Source: Trichobilharzia regenti
Taxonomy: Eukaryota; Platyhelminthes; Trematoda; Strigeidida; Schistosomatidae
Assembly: GCA_944472135.2 (NCBI GenBank)
Contig: OX235265.1
Span: 92,970,984 to 93,034,983, forward strand
Direction: 5' to 3'
DNA: 64,000 nucleotides
Made by a program: the position numbers and the translations under genes. The notes under the pieces are model-generated. The model was not told the DNA's origin. It did not search any database and was given only the letters and a program-made list of their open reading frames with translations. Numbering within the stretch: position 1 is the first letter of the stretch; the number at the start of each line of letters is the position of its first letter. Positions 42,057 through 53,510 of this stretch are shown piece by piece.

Positions 42057-42205
42057 TTTTGGCATATGAAACTTGGTGTTTAAATGTAAAATAGAGCAGT
42101 TCGAACTGTTCTTAAATTTTATTCATCTCACCGTAAACACCTTTTATGTCTGATACTCCTCCTTGATGCCTTAATTCTATCAAATGTTTTGTCTATTTTG
42201 CACAG

Positions 42206-42300
42206 GACTAAACGAAAAGGATATAAATGATGTACGTGGCATATTTCTGGACACGAATTTCTATCTTCTGATAACCACAATATTTGTTTCAGTTTTTCAT
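42206..42300 (+). CDS. CLPTM1L: CLPTM1L-like gene, exon 4
   Basis: 95 nt, acceptor TTTTGCACAG, donor CAT|GTGAGT, phases 1 to 0. It encodes LNEKDINDVRGIFLDTNFYL, then LITTIFVSVFH. This matches the family block SEKDADEVKGIFVDTN..FVAAFH nearly residue for residue and forms the start of the conserved first core membrane helix. Confidence 0.93.
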
Positions 42301-42514
42301 GTGAGTTTTTAAGTGGGCATATTCTTTTTTTTGTGTGCAACAACTGAGCTCTTTATGATGACTTCTTCTGTGGTTGTTTGATGGTTTTACAAACGATGAA
42401 GATTAGTTGTTTTTTGTTAAGTGTATAATAAATGGCCAAAGTTTGAGGTTGATGTTTGTTATCGAATTTGTGGTGAATATCGGTCATGTGAGACTTTAAA
42501 TACAATTAAGAAAC

Positions 42515-43525
42515 GATTATAATGTCGCCGCTTTTATATTTTTGCAATAGGGACACTGAGCTGGCGGCAGGCGCGGTAGGCGTTAGACCTGTAAGAGGGT
42601 GTATTGATCATATCCTCACCCTCCGACAGATTTTAGAACGTAGGCATTCCTACCGGTGTCCAACAATCATTATATTTCTTGACCTAAAGGCCGCCGTCAT
42701 TCGATTCTGTTGACCGAGAGGTACTTTGGCGATGCTTGGCTGTAAAGGTAATTCCGAAAAAATACATTGCACTGATCAAGGCACTCACTCTACTAGAACT
42801 CATGCAGCCAACTGAGGGCTTATGGCGAGTTGTCATCTGAAGTGGTGACGACTAGTGGTGTTCGTCAGGGATGCCAGCCCATTATCCCCATTTCTATTCA
42901 GTTGTCTATTTAGTTGTCTTCGATCATGGGCGCCTGCTTTCTATCGCCTGTGTGAAGTGGTGAGCAATATTGAGGTTAGGCGTCGGTCGAGTGCTAGATA
43001 GGTGGGAGAGGAAATCAGTCGACGAGGCTGTGAAATTACACCGACTGAGAGGGTTAGGACATGTGTTACGCATGCATGCCTTCCTCGACGGGCAATGTTA
43101 GCTGGCATAGGGTCAGGCTAGAAAAGAGCTGGTTAGTGGTGGTCAAACCAAAACATAGCTTCATCAGTCAATGAAATCCACAACAGTTAGTCTAAGCCAG
43201 CTACGTAGGAAGGTGTAGACTTCTTTACTAGTTGGGGTCCTCGGGACGGCGAAACCAATGAAGGCTGGAAACAACAAAGTGATCGTTCTCAGTGACTGGT
43301 TGGCGCAGATGCATCCACTTCTTGTGACTTATGATTTCCAATGAAACTATATTGTTCTTCGATATTACTATTCTTTTTGCCTAATATCTCCGTTAACTGT
43401 CTCTATTATGAATTTCTTCTACTTTCTTCTCTTGGTTTGTGGGCTACATGGAGGGAGTATGGCGACTTGAACTGGTGCACATCGGCGCAAAGTTCTACGT
43501 CGAAAATGGACAGACAGACATAACA
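42515..43525 (+). mobile_element. RTE-1 LINE, internally deleted
   Basis: RT piece RPVRGCIDHILTLRQILERR and IIIFLDLKAA (42522-42713), the VDREVLWRCL block, then a jump near 42905 to the C-terminal region (VSNIEVRRRSSAR) and the 3' UTR with a GACA tail at 43505-43520. About 700 bp of RT is missing compared with 15545-16890. Confidence 0.75.
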
Positions 43526-43532
43526 CATGTCC

Positions 43533-43640
43533 CAACCATCTAAAATAGATGCAGCTGCTTCAAAACCTCGTCGATTAATCCCACGCCACCACTTACCTAG
43601 CACTCGACGCTTATACGGTTTTTGTCCAGCCAATGCATTA
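43533..43640 (-). mobile_element. RTE C-terminal fragment
   Basis: On the minus strand: KRRVLGKWWRGINRRGFEAA and ILDGWDMCYV, the RTE-1 C-terminal RRVLGR..I..LRWLGHVLR region. It lies between two RTE-1 copies that face each other tail to tail. Confidence 0.6.
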
Positions 43641-44560
43641 TTCTAGAACACGTCTGTCTGTCTGTTTTCGACATAGAACTTTGCTCTAATGTGCGGCAGT
43701 TCAAGTCGCCACTCTCCCTCCATGTAGCACACAAAGCAAGAGAAGATAGTACAAGAAAGGCATAATAGAGACAGTAAACAGAGGTGTGAGACAAAGGAAT
43801 AGTAGTAACAAAGAACAACATAGTTTAATTGGAAATCATAAGTCATAGGGAGTGGATGCATCTGCGCCACTGAGAACGATTTTGAGCCATGTCACCAATT
43901 GTTTCCAACCATTTGTTTTTACCGTCCCGAGGACTCCAACCAGGAAGTCTACACCTTCCTACGTAGCCATCTTAGACTAACTGTTGTAGATTTCATTGAC
44001 TTGTGCCATGTTTTTGTTTGACCTCCACTAACTCTTTTCCAGCCTGACCCTGTATCCGCTAACATTGCTCGTCGAGGAAGGCGATGACTAGGCATACGTA
44101 ACACATCTCTAACCATCTCCGTCTTTGTAACTTCACAACTTCATCGATTGATTTCCCCTGTTTACCTAGCACTCGACCGGTGCCTAACCTCAATATTGCA
44201 TACCTTATTACACCTACCACTTCAAATGGGAGATAGAACGCAGGCACCTATGATCAAAGACAGCTAATCTATTCATGTCTTCCACTCTCAATGGCCAGGT
44301 CTCACAGCTAGCCATAAAGAAGGACGGAGCGGACTGATGAGCAGTACACCCGCCCTTTGGTCGGCAGCCAGCCGAATATCTCGTCTACATCAGAGACGGC
44401 GTAAACTGGCAAATGCGAAACGAGCCCCCTGTATTTGTGCTGAGATTTCGTCAGAGATCAACTCGTTGGGGCTGATGGTACTTCCCAAATAAGTGAAGCG
44501 GTCAACGTGTTCTACCACTTCACTCCCTATTTCTAATCTAGGAGTCGCTGCAGTCCAGAA
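43641..44560 (-). mobile_element. RTE-1 LINE, 5'-truncated
   Basis: On the minus strand the 3' UTR and GACA tail are at 43641-43860, then the C-terminal coding region with RRRWLEMCYV and the SCISP..LISDEISAQIQ-type region up to 44520. It ends at the (TA)n microsatellite, leaving under 90 bp before CLPTM1L exon 5. Confidence 0.75.
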
Positions 44561-44564
44561 GACG

Positions 44565-44565
44565 T

Positions 44566-44597
<32 letters not shown>
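44565..44597. repeat. (TA)n microsatellite
   Basis: About 16 TA units, 48 bp before the exon 5 acceptor. Confidence 0.9.
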
Positions 44598-44601
<4 letters not shown>

Positions 44602-44644
44602 CAATAAATACGTTGTTGAATTTCTGCTATCCAAATTTATCTAG

Positions 44645-44729
44645 CTGTTATTCAACTTCTTGGCTTTCAAAAATGATATTTCATTTTGGCGACATGCAGA
44701 TAACACAGTCGGTCTGTCGATGCGAACAG
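44645..44729 (+). CDS. CLPTM1L: CLPTM1L-like gene, exon 5
   Basis: 85 nt, acceptor TTTATCTAG, donor CAG|GTAAGT, phases 0 to 1. It encodes LLFNFLAFKNDISFWRHADN and TVGLSMRT. The LLF-x-FLAFKNDISFW string is the hallmark of CLPTM1 family proteins, so this exon anchors the identification. Confidence 0.95.
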
Positions 44730-44839
44730 GTAAGTTGTAAATAATTCTGCCATTTTATGTTTAACAATGAATGCATATTCTACACCGTAGACATTCATGC
44801 TCTATGTTTTGGGTTTTGTGATGTTTACGCATATATTAC

Positions 44840-45345
44840 TATTATTTCCTTTAATTCCTAGAGGAACATAGGGTCTCAGCCGCACGTCTCCATTGCGTTC
44901 AGTTCTCTGCTAAACTTTTCATCTGGCTCCAAGTCTGCCCGCATGCTTTCATCTCCTCTTTACATGATCTCCTCTACCCTTGCACTGACGACTAACTCGG
45001 CGCTTCCCATTCGGGTTCCACTCGAGGGTTTGTCTAGTGATCTCATTGGATAGTTCCCTCAGAGTATGTCCAACCCACCTCCATTTCTTCCTGCTTATTT
45101 GTTGCACAATCGGTTCCTGATTGGTTCGTTCCCAGAGATCCCTGCTGCTGATCTTTTCTGGTCATCTGATCTTGAGTAGTATTGAGCGAAGGCAGCTGTT
45201 GATGAAGGTCTGTAGTTGGTTAAAAGTGCCCTTCGTGACGCGGCGCCAAGTCTCTGATCCATTCGTATGGTAGCACTGACTGACTTCACATTGAAGTTGA
45301 AAATCCGGATCTTATTTTTCATGCTGAGTTCTGTTGACCTCCAAA
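44840..45345 (-). mobile_element. RTE-2 LINE 3' fragment
   Basis: Same 3' end as 946-1480: on the minus strand NVKSVSATIRMDQ, then ISGNEPIRNRLCNK, CCCTATGTTCCTCTAGG and an A/T tail. It is 5'-truncated near 45345. Confidence 0.8.
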
Positions 45346-45399
45346 AAGACTTCTAACTTGCTGGAGATGATGAGTTGTAGTATGCTAGATTATAGATAA

Positions 45400-46700
45400 G
45401 ATTTTATTTTGATAAGTCACACAGTGTTACACAGTAATATTAACTGATGACCACGTTTCGATCACAATTTATCACCACTTATAATCATATCAAGCCACTC
45501 ACTCACACAACTGTGTACTTTTTTTTACATAGATGAGTGCAGTTGACGATTATACATTTGAATAAAAATCAATATGTGATAATGTACATTCAGAATTAAG
45601 AATATTGGTGTTATCAATCAAATGTAGTCAGATGGGAAATAAGACGAATGTTTTTATAGTCAAAATAAGTAACTCGTTAGAATGTTATGATGTAAGTGAA
45701 GTGAAACAGAATTTTGAGATTATTTGTTATCCCCCTATGATTTGACTGACTGGTGGTAATAATATCTTCCACATTTCTGGTATTTGCATTGAGTCATTTC
45801 TGTTGCATGTGTTGTGTTGGGTGTAGACTCGATGAACCAGGCAGGATTCAGTAACCAATCTCTCTCTCCAACTACCTATATTACTTTTTAGAATTTTGAC
45901 TATGTCCCATCACCGTATTGTGTGGTTGTGTGTTAATGCATACAGGGCGGTTGCTGAGCTTTTTTCTAAATTACTCATCTTCTCGGGGTCAGTCATTCTT
46001 ACCTTAGGTGAATTCTTATGTTCCGACAATCTGACTACCTGCGACCTACTAGTTTGACCTATGTAGTTGATATCACTCACAGTCATTGCAAAGTTTTTTT
46101 AAATTATATTATTTTGTTTAATTGGGTCCACCGGGTCCTTTAGCCTACAGAGCTTGTCCTGTATGAGTGAATTTGTAGGTTTGAATGCCATCAGCCTAAT
46201 TCCTGCTTTATTGAGAATCCTACATAGGGCCTCAGATGTCCCCTCCTTATATGGTAAAAGTAGATACCTTATATTCTCTTTTATTTATCATTATTATCAT
46301 TATAAGTTTCTCCACTCAATGCAAATACCAGAGATTATGTATGGAAGATATTATTACCACCAGTCAGTCATATCAGAGGAGGATAGTAAAATTCTGTTTC
46401 AATTCACGTACATCATAACATTCTAACAAGTTATTTATTTATTTTACTATAAAAACATCTTATTCATCACCTGATTGTATTTTATTGGTAATACTAATAT
46501 TATTTCCCAATGTACTTTATCTTATATTAATTTTATTCAAATTTCTAATCATCAGTTGCACTCATGTATACAAATGAAGTAAAAAAGTTGTGTGAGTGAC
46601 CTTATGTGATTATGAGAAATAGTTTGTGCCTGAAACGTGGTCATCAGTTAATATTACTGTATAGCACACTGTGTGACACTTTATCAAAATAAAATCGTAT
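45400..46700 (-). mobile_element. Penelope-like element with inverted terminal arms
   Basis: The left arm 45400-45800 and right arm 46310-46695 are inverted copies (shared TTAACTGATGACCACGTTTC, GACTGACTGGTGGTAATAAT, TCTGGTATTTGCATTGAGT). Between them the minus strand encodes the PLE C-terminus: LPYKEGTSEALCRILNKAG, LCRLKDPVDPIKQ and, after a frameshift, NYIGQTSRSQVVRLSEHKN, the GIY-YIG nuclease. Its KDP..Cys..Cys..YIGQT signature differs from the PLE at 51.9 kb, so at least two PLE families are present. Confidence 0.8.
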
Positions 46701-47440
46701 CTATAATGGAGTTATACTCTACCACAGTGCAGTGCCCATGTTGTATACTTATGGCAATGAGCTCATCTTGTAATCTTGATACAGTAGGCCCAGTGATCCT
46801 TCTAACTAGGATCGATTTGTCTACTTTGTGAAACGCTTTCGGTATGATAATATGATAAATAATTTGGAGACAAATACTAGTATTTTACAAGATTACCAGT
46901 TTGGTATGTACCTACCAGCAGTAAGGTGTTTCCCTTAGATGTTCAGTGTACTGGCTGGGAGTCGGACCCGGGCTGCACATTCGTGGTTGGTGAGTATTTT
47001 TAGCAACGAACCTCTGACGCACTAAATTCAGTGATTGTATGAGGACTGGTGTTTTTTTTTTAACGTGGTATGGTATGGTTACTTACACTATTGTATATTG
47101 GTGTATTTTAATCCTTCATCTGCAATGATTATTTTCCCTGGCTTTTATGTATAACGGGATTTCTCGGGAACATTGTAATTCACTTGGTGCTTCAGTGTAT
47201 GCGTCAGTGTTGCGCTGCATCTCAAAGTGTGTAGTAGTAGTACAGGTGTGATTCATCAGCGTAATCATCTGACGCCCAAACGATGATCCATGCATTTACA
47301 TACCACTTTATATAATTCGGTTTAGAAAGTCGGAACTGTCTCAATGCATCATTCATTATATGATTTACAGGCGAATAGATGGAAAGTACAGGTGAATTGG
47401 ATTCTTACTATTATTATTGTCCAATCCGAATCGGTATTGT
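46701..47440. other. Spacer in CLPTM1L intron 5
   Basis: No repeat firmly recognised. A GGAGTCGGACCCGGGCTGC stretch near 46960 and GACGCACT near 47015 could be a worn tRNA-like SINE head, but boxes A and B are not convincing. Confidence 0.4.
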
Positions 47441-47454
47441 GCAACATATTTCGC

Positions 47455-47775
47455 GATTGCATGGAAGATTTCATCATGAGCTGACATCAGTTAGAGAACC
47501 ACTGGAAAACCTGGGGGTACTGAATAGCTGTTTCGTCAGGCTAGTTTGGGACTCTTCGTCAGTACGCACCCACCGGGGTTCGAACCCAGAACATTCTGGT
47601 TACAGGGCGAGCTCGTAGACCATTGAGCCACTGGGACCCCATCAAATGGTCCTTGAATTCTAACTTCTGCCGATTCACGACATAGCTCGACCATTCCGCA
47701 ATGTCTTCTTCGATGAGTTACTGCCTCATCTTCAACCTGCTGTACCCTACTGGTCACGGTTTTCCACTAGAAGCC
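47455..47775 (-). mobile_element. Hammerhead SINE family D, minus copy of head-to-head pair
   Basis: On the minus strand: leader (GTGACCAGTAGGGTACAGCA), tRNA-like head (CCCAGTGGCTCAATGG; B-box GGTTCGAACCC), hammerhead region with ACGAAGA instead of CUGANGA, GAAA and palindromic ACAGCT, then tail. The core mutation suggests loss of ribozyme activity. Confidence 0.75.
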
Positions 47776-47794
47776 CGGGTTAACTGCCTGAATA

Positions 47795-48017
47795 GGGCCA
47801 GTTGCTAGTGGGCCCAATGGTCTACGAGCTCGCCTTGTAACCAGAAGGTCCGAGGTCCGAACCCCGGTGGGTGCGTACTGCTGAAGAGTCCCAAATAGCC
47901 TGACGAAACAGCTGTTCAGTACTCCCAGGTTTTCCAGTGGTTCTCTAACTGATGTCAGCTCATGATGAAATCCTTCATTCAATCAAACACAAAATCCCTG
48001 CTAAACCAATACTTGAA
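47795..48017 (+). mobile_element. Hammerhead SINE family D, plus copy of head-to-head pair
   Basis: Head GGGCCCAATGGTCTACG, B-box-like GAGGTCCGAACCC, complete hammerhead (47875-47922) and the full tail ending AATCAAACACAAAATCCCTG and CCAATACTT. With the minus copy just upstream it forms an inverted pair with a short spacer. Confidence 0.8.
47875..47922 (+). ncRNA. Hammerhead ribozyme, intact core (SINE-D)
   Basis: Helix I GTACTG (47875-47880) pairs perfectly with CAGTAC (47917-47922). The conserved box CTGAAGA (47881-47887) fits CUGANGA. Stem II is GTC/GAC with a long loop, GAAA is at 47905-47908, stem III is the perfect palindrome ACAGCTGT, and the cleavage triplet is GTT. A palindromic stem III with no loop means activity would require dimerisation, as described for Sm-alpha hammerheads. 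Confidence 0.75.
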
Positions 48018-48745
48018 TATTTCAGGATTTAAAGGAAATCTCGTTTTAGAGGTCTAGTGCATCCTGATGCTAATTGCACCTGTGTTAATCAGTACTTTTT
48101 AATTTATGCTTACTAGAATCGCTTTTATTTGAATTTTTTGGTTCTTTCTAATCTATAAGTCACAAGTTCGAACCCCATTCTGCCTATCGAAGTTTGGGTA
48201 GCCATTTAACGGTATCACCTAGCCCTCACAGACTAGGTGTGGGGCTCATTACCTCCACTGCATCCAATTACGATTGATTGTCTTGAGTAACATTCATTCA
48301 TTCGATTATAGTGTGTGGAGTTAACTGAGCACTATTCGGTCCATTTGTTTTTGTTAAGCCTTGCACATCGTGGGGGTGGGGACGAATAATTTAATAATCC
48401 AGCTCGTTATTCGTTTGATTAGTCACACTAATGACTTGTGAAGAGCTTAATCGTGGTGAACTTAACAAAATGTTAACATTTGGATCTGGGTATGTTAGAT
48501 ATTGAAAATAATAATATCTGCTATTACTCTATCATAGTATTGTAATGGAAGGACTCCGTCATTTTGATTTTCCCACTGGTTCGATTTAGGTGGGTCTACA
48601 TTGCGGCTACTGTTGTGCTCAGTATCTGTCTTGTCACTTTCGTTAGCTCAACGATGGTCTTTAGATTGTACAACGTTAGCCGGTTGTAATTGTTGAACAT
48701 TGTGTTCTCATACACTTTTGGTAAACTGGGAAGTCAACGACTGCG
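48018..48745. other. Spacer with a weak SINE-like B-box
   Basis: AAGTTCGAACCCC at about 48163 followed by GGTATCACCTAGCCCTCAC and CATTCATTC repeats may be the end of an old tRNA-derived SINE. No A-box is visible. The rest is unremarkable. Confidence 0.35.
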
Positions 48746-48749
48746 TCTC

Positions 48750-49330
48750 AGACTCTTCATCAAGTGTGGGAAGCGCGTGGTGAAGTAGACTTGTCAGCTG
48801 CGCCTCCACTACTAGCGGGTATCCATCAGGTTCAAGCTTCATGGCACGGAATTGTCTGCTGTGTGTCTGTCTGTCGGACTGTCGAACTCCGCCACCAACC
48901 GTTCAACCAATACCTTCCAGGTCTGTTTATCACATGGACGCTTCAGACTGTCATACTCTGCCTTTGCCTGACCTCTCAGCAGCGTCCCCAGTAAAGCCAC
49001 CATTGCCCCTGGATCCTTAACGCTCACCAAATCAGCGACATCGTCAAAGTCCCACAAGAAGCTCCTTATGTCTCCTTATTCGAAAGCAGAAGGCCATAGA
49101 GTCTTCATTGTTTGGAGGTAGTGACGCAAAATGCAAAGGGAGAAGACAAGAGACTTGACCGGGTTTGCATATGTCAACGACCCAATGACTTACCCTGGCT
49201 GGAAGGAATTTTCTTGCAGGTCCTACTATACCACGAAGTTCGTTTGGATATCGGCTAGACTAAAAGCAGTTGCCGTTAGAATGTAAATCGTGAACTCGGT
49301 GATGGGAGTCTGAGGGCAAAGTCGTGCTGC
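48750..49330 (-). pseudogene. Gypsy gag fragment (CsRn1/Boudicca-type)
   Basis: On the minus strand (49057-48839): DVADLVSVKDPGAMVALLGT, LLRGQAKAEYDSLKRPCDKQ, TWKVLVERLVAEFDSPTDR. This is a gag capsid-region stretch whose LLGTLLRGQAKAEYDS part is recognisable in the mini gypsy fusion ORFs. It is a lone internal fragment without LTRs and supports the presence of full-length relatives. Confidence 0.7.
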
Positions 49331-49477
49331 CGGAAAACAAACGGGGGGTGGTGTGTAACGTCAGTAAGGTGCTACCTTCAGCCGATCAGTAAGTCGGCTA
49401 TGCCATCTCTCCACTGTCGAGTAGAAAATTAGGAAAGGTCAAACCCAAAACTGTCAATGTCAGTTTGCCCTGTGACA

Positions 49478-49917
49478 GTATACAACCAGGGTTCGAACCC
49501 CGCTGGGTGCGTACTCATGAGTGTAATGGCAGAAGGTAAGAGTCAGGCAACAGATTTTTTATTAAGGAAATCAACACATATTAAGAGATTTTCATGTACA
49601 TATTACAGATTATTGTTAACAGAAAAACACAGTCTTCTGATTGGTTGTTTCTCACAGAAAGTTAACCTTGCATCTCTTTGCGGCTGTTTCCTGAATGTCA
49701 GATCATCTATACGCTAACTGTATCCGCCTACCCAAAGCCTTTGTTCTCACTTTTTTGACGACCAATATTGGGGACACAAACATTGACGTAAATTACTGTC
49801 CACCAATTTCGAGTAACAGCCAGCTCTCACGACATGAGGATTCCCGAAATTGTTTTCCAGTACTCCCAGGCTTTACAATGGCTCTCTAAGTGATGTCAGC
49901 TCATGGTGAAATCCTCC
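49478..49917 (+). mobile_element. Hammerhead SINE family D, split by a solo LTR
   Basis: The B-box region (GGGTTCGAACCCCGCTGGG) leads to GTACTCATGAG. After the 313-bp LTR the unit resumes TGAGGATTCCCGAAATTG and the usual tail (GATGTCAGCTCATGGTGAAA). The insertion point is inside the hammerhead core. Confidence 0.8.
49522..49834 (-). mobile_element. Solo LTR, Boudicca-like, inside SINE-D
   Basis: On the minus strand TGTCGTGAGAGCTGG..CCATTACA, 313 bp. The target duplication TGAG is at 49518-49521 and 49835-49838. The 4-bp duplication agrees with the intact elements of the family. Confidence 0.88.
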
Positions 49918-50050
49918 AACCAATAATACTTTACTGCAATTATTGGTTGTGACAGTTCTAATCGCAGTATTCTTTTGTTTAACTTCTCTGATTTTACCTG
50001 ACTTCTAAACTCTTTCCTTTGTTTCTGTTTTTTCCCACATATGCATATAG

Positions 50051-50345
50051 TTGTATGGAGGTTTTTCAGCTCCCTAATTATTTTTCTACACTTATGGGAG
50101 GAGAAAAGCAGTCTGCTGGTCTCTGTTCCAATGGGAATATCTACAATTATTGAATTGTGGAAATTAGCACGTATGACAAAGTTGTCGATTAGTTTTCGTA
50201 AAGGTATCCACTGGGGTGAACGTTCTAAAGCTGAAAAAGCCACTGATCAACTGGATGCAGAGTTTATGCGTTGGCTAATGTATATCATGATTCCGCTTTG
50301 TGTTGGTGGTTCAATCTACTCCTTAATCTATTTACCACATCGCAG
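50051..50345 (+). CDS. CLPTM1L: CLPTM1L-like gene, exon 6
   Basis: 295 nt, acceptor CATATAG, donor CGCAG|GTAGGT, phases 1 to 2. It encodes VVWRFFSSLIIFLHLWEEKS, SLLVSVPMGISTIIELWKLA, then RWLMYIMIPLCVGGSIYSLI. These align with the family's VLWRCFSTVVIFLFLLDEQT, LLVLVPAGVGAAIELWK and YPLCVGGAVYSL segments, membrane helices in the conserved core. Confidence 0.95.
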
Positions 50346-50487
50346 GTAGGTGGTTATCTGCTTAACTTGTCACTTCGACAGTTGTTTCTTTTTCTTTGTT
50401 TGTTTGTTTGTGTATCTAGTTTTTGCGTGAAGATAATTTAAACTAATTCAACTTTGTATTTAATTGATGGATGGTGACTAGCAGTGG

Positions 50488-50541
50488 AATCCAGGATAAC
50501 GCGCGTTTCGTCCTATTTGGGACTCGTCAGCTGCATTCCCC
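50488..50541 (-). ncRNA. Sm-alpha-type hammerhead, minus arm
   Basis: CTGACGA (minus, 50530-50524), stem II GTCC/GGAC, GAAA (50509-50506), palindromic ACGCGCGT. A TAT insertion follows before CCTGG, so the usual GTC cleavage triplet is displaced. Helix I pairs GGAAT and CAG across a mismatch. Confidence 0.65.
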
Positions 50542-50667
50542 AGGCAGTGAGTGATGATGTTCCCACCGAGGCTCGAACCCAGTGCCCATAATTTCAAACG
50601 TCAGCCAAAGCGTTATCCACTAGACCACTTGGGTCTCGAGAGCCACCTCTGAGCCACTGAGAAATGC

Positions 50668-50725
50668 AGGTACATCCAGCTGACGAGTCCCAAGTAGGAC
50701 GAAATGCACATCAAGCTGGATTCCA
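50668..50725 (+). ncRNA. Sm-alpha-type hammerhead, plus arm
   Basis: Helix I CCAG/CTGG, box CTGACGA (50680-50686), stem II GTCC/GGAC around CAAGTA, GAAA (50701-50704), stem III ATGCACAT, then C and a 3-nt insertion before CTGG. Core residues are present; the insertion may reduce activity. Confidence 0.65.
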
Positions 50726-51234
50726 CTGCTAGTCACCATCCATCAATTAAATACTAAATAAATGCTCAGACATCGTCGAAGCATCTGCACAAGAAGCTGA
50801 CAGACATGTCAACCTGAGACCGAGCACTTCAGTTGAATCAATGGACGGGAAAATCAAGAAATCAATTGATTGACTTAGGGATATTCCTAACTGTTATTTT
50901 TTTCTAAATTTCATCATTCATTCCTTTACGTTCCGAGCTGGAATATATAGAGCTTCCAGGTGGTTGAGCTTTAAAATTTCGATGACTGTTTTTTTCGAGA
51001 GATGGCATTGCTATTCTCACACCCCCACCCTTCCGTCCTCTTCGGGCTTGCTTACTACGGGCAAGGGGAAAGTGTAGGAGTGTGCGTTGGCAGGATATTA
51101 AACCCAGACCACGTCCCTAATTGGTGAATGTTCTTCGATTGAACCACCTACTCACAAAGCGTTATCCAGATTGAGTTGTAATTGTCAGTTGGTGGTTTTC
51201 ACGGTCTGCTTGATTACAGGATATTAATCACGAG

Positions 51235-51495
51235 CTACTTAGGGGCTCTCTGAAAGCATGCACCCACCAAGGTCCGAACTACAGGACTTTCTGGTTACAA
51301 GGCAAGCTCGCAGAGACCATTCAACCACTGGTGCTTGACCGAATGGTCCATGAATTCTAAATTCTACCAATTCTTGATGTGTATATTTAGCGCAACCGCC
51401 AGCCAATATCACGGACGGGTGACACTGTCCTCTTATCTGACTTGGTGGATACCGCTGGTTACGACTTCTCACTAGAATCCCATGGACCCCCAAGT
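51235..51495 (-). mobile_element. Hammerhead SINE family D, head portion
   Basis: On the minus strand: leader (GTAACCAGCGGTATCCACCA), head ACCAGTGGTTGAATGG and CGGACCTTGGTGGGTGC. It ends before the hammerhead. Worn copy. Confidence 0.6.
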
Positions 51496-51860
51496 TAAAA
51501 CGAAGTAGCTGCCCCAGTACACTCCTGGGTTTGGTTGTAATTATTGTTTAGTCAGTTGAAGTACATTGATTCCGGTAGCACTACAGAACATTTATTTCAA
51601 TTTTCTTGGTAAGATTTCTGGTGTGAACCTAATATTGGAGCACATGTACTTAGTCAGGATAAAGCTCAGACTAATCTAGTTTCTAGTAAATCATAAGCAC
51701 TAACCTCACTAATTCATCAGTAAAAGTCTTAATTCTTACTATATTATGTATGGTACACATGGCAGAGTATAAAAAAGTACATGTCGCTAATGTCTGGCTG
51801 TAGAAATGTGTCATTCAATCTTTTTTGAGCTGTTAGACTTTTAAGTCATTTTAAAAAACG
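51496..51860. other. Spacer, nothing recognised
   Basis: AT-rich intronic sequence between a SINE and the PLE arm. Confidence 0.5.
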
Positions 51861-51865
51861 GATAT

Positions 51866-52527
51866 TATCTGAAAAATGTGATGTATTGGGGCTATACATT
51901 TCGAACAATCTGATCACACATTTATTTATCAAGTCAATATATATGGAAAAGTTAAATTAAACAAAGTGACAAAAAAAGAATTAAGAATAATTAAAATCAA
52001 AACAAGTGATTCAGCGAAGAGACTCTTTTCGACGAATTGATCATCAAGCTGTACAGTCGTATATATATGGTTTTTAATAAGTTATATCCGGTGAGGGAAT
52101 TGAATCATAGGTGTGAATGCATAAAATAATAATCATATGAAGTTCAATTAGAACTAAAATGTTTGCGATTATAATCATAGTTAAATGTTAAGTGGCAAAG
52201 CAGATTAATGTCATATATAGAATAATTCATAGGAGGGATAGAACTTGAAAAAGGATGTGCAATTATAGGATTAGTAGACAAATCGAATAAAACAAAAACG
52301 TTACGTGATATTGTGTGAAATTTAATAGCATAGAATTTATCGTTGTAAAAAAGAATTGATTTAGAATGACAAGTGGAACAAGTGAAATAATACCGGGGAC
52401 AGTTCAAAGTGAGAATAGTGATAATAACGACTGACTTAATAAGGAAGGGGATACAAATTGAATAGACAAAATGAAGAAATGAAAAATTGGTAGAGCTAAA
52501 ATATGATTGGGGATTACCATATTTTAG
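51866..52527 (-). repeat. PLE pLTR, inverted upstream arm
   Basis: Reverse complement of 53760-54424, beginning at ATTATCTGAAAAATGTGATG and running into the ORF region at AATCCCCAATCAT. Confidence 0.9.
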
Positions 52528-53172
52528 CCACTCGTATTCGGCGCATATGTAGCACTGATACTGTGGAAGATGAGTTATACATTTTGAGGAAAATCCTAAT
52601 GGAAAATGGATTTACACCATGTTTTATAGCTAAGAATATACATTCAAAGCCTACAAAACGTGACTTATCAAGCGTTCCCAAGAAAATACTTTACATGAGC
52701 TTGGAATTCAAGGGGACTTAGCCTCCGATGTCATGAAACGAAGGATATCACATTCCCTGAAAAGAACATTCCCTGCTGCATCTCTGAGAATAGCCTTTAC
52801 TAGCCGACCATTATTGTTCAGTAACCTGAAGGACAAGATCCCGCTGTTGACTAACTATGTGTGTGTTTGTTTATCAATTCACCTGCTCGTGTGGAGCTAG
52901 GTATATCGGTCGTTCGACTCAAGTTTTTTCCAAGAGGGTGCAAGAACACTATCCTGCATGGTTACGAGGAGGTGGAAGTAGGGCGATAAGAAGCGCGATC
53001 ATTCAACATCTGGTCGATAATGATCACCCTATCTCTATAGCCTCCACCTTTAAAGTCATCTACAAGGCAAATAGTAATTTACAAGTATTGGTTTTTGTAG
53101 GGATTTTGTTTGATTGCATGGAGGATTTAATCATGAGCTGACATCAGTTAGAGAACCACTGGAAAACCTGGG

Positions 53173-53218
53173 AGTACTAGACAGCCGTTTCGTCCTAGTT
53201 TGGGACTCCTCAGCAGTA
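53173..53218 (-). ncRNA. Hammerhead ribozyme, intact core (SINE-D, minus arm)
   Basis: Mirror copy of 53511-53556 with identical core, stem and cleavage residues. Confidence 0.8.
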
Positions 53219-53510
53219 CGCACCCACCGGGAGTCGAACCCAGGACCTTCTGGTTACAAGGCGAGCTCGTAGACCATTGAGCCACTGGGACCCGATCCAA
53301 TGGTCCTTGAATTCTAACTTCTGCCAGTTCACGACATAGCGCGACCACTTCGCAATGTCTCATCGAAGAAGACATTGCGAAGTGGTCGCGCTATGTCGTG
53401 AACTGGCAGAAGTTAGAATTCAAGGACCATTGGATCGGGTCCCAGTGGCTCAATGGTCTACGAGCTCGCCTTGTAACCAGAAGGTCCTGGGTTCGACTCC
53501 CGGTGGGTGC

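Larger units (their letters stand above)
50455..50757. mobile_element. Sm-alpha-like hammerhead SINE pair, head to head
   Basis: Left arm (minus): tRNA-like head with GTGGTCTAGTGGATAACG and GGGTTCGAGCC, then hammerhead and tail. Right arm (plus): hammerhead and tail only, ending CACCATCCATCAATTAAATA. The outer ends are perfect inverted repeats (TATTTAATTGATGGATGGTG). Both hammerheads have the Sm-alpha GAGTCCCAA..TAGGACGAAA core. Confidence 0.8.
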
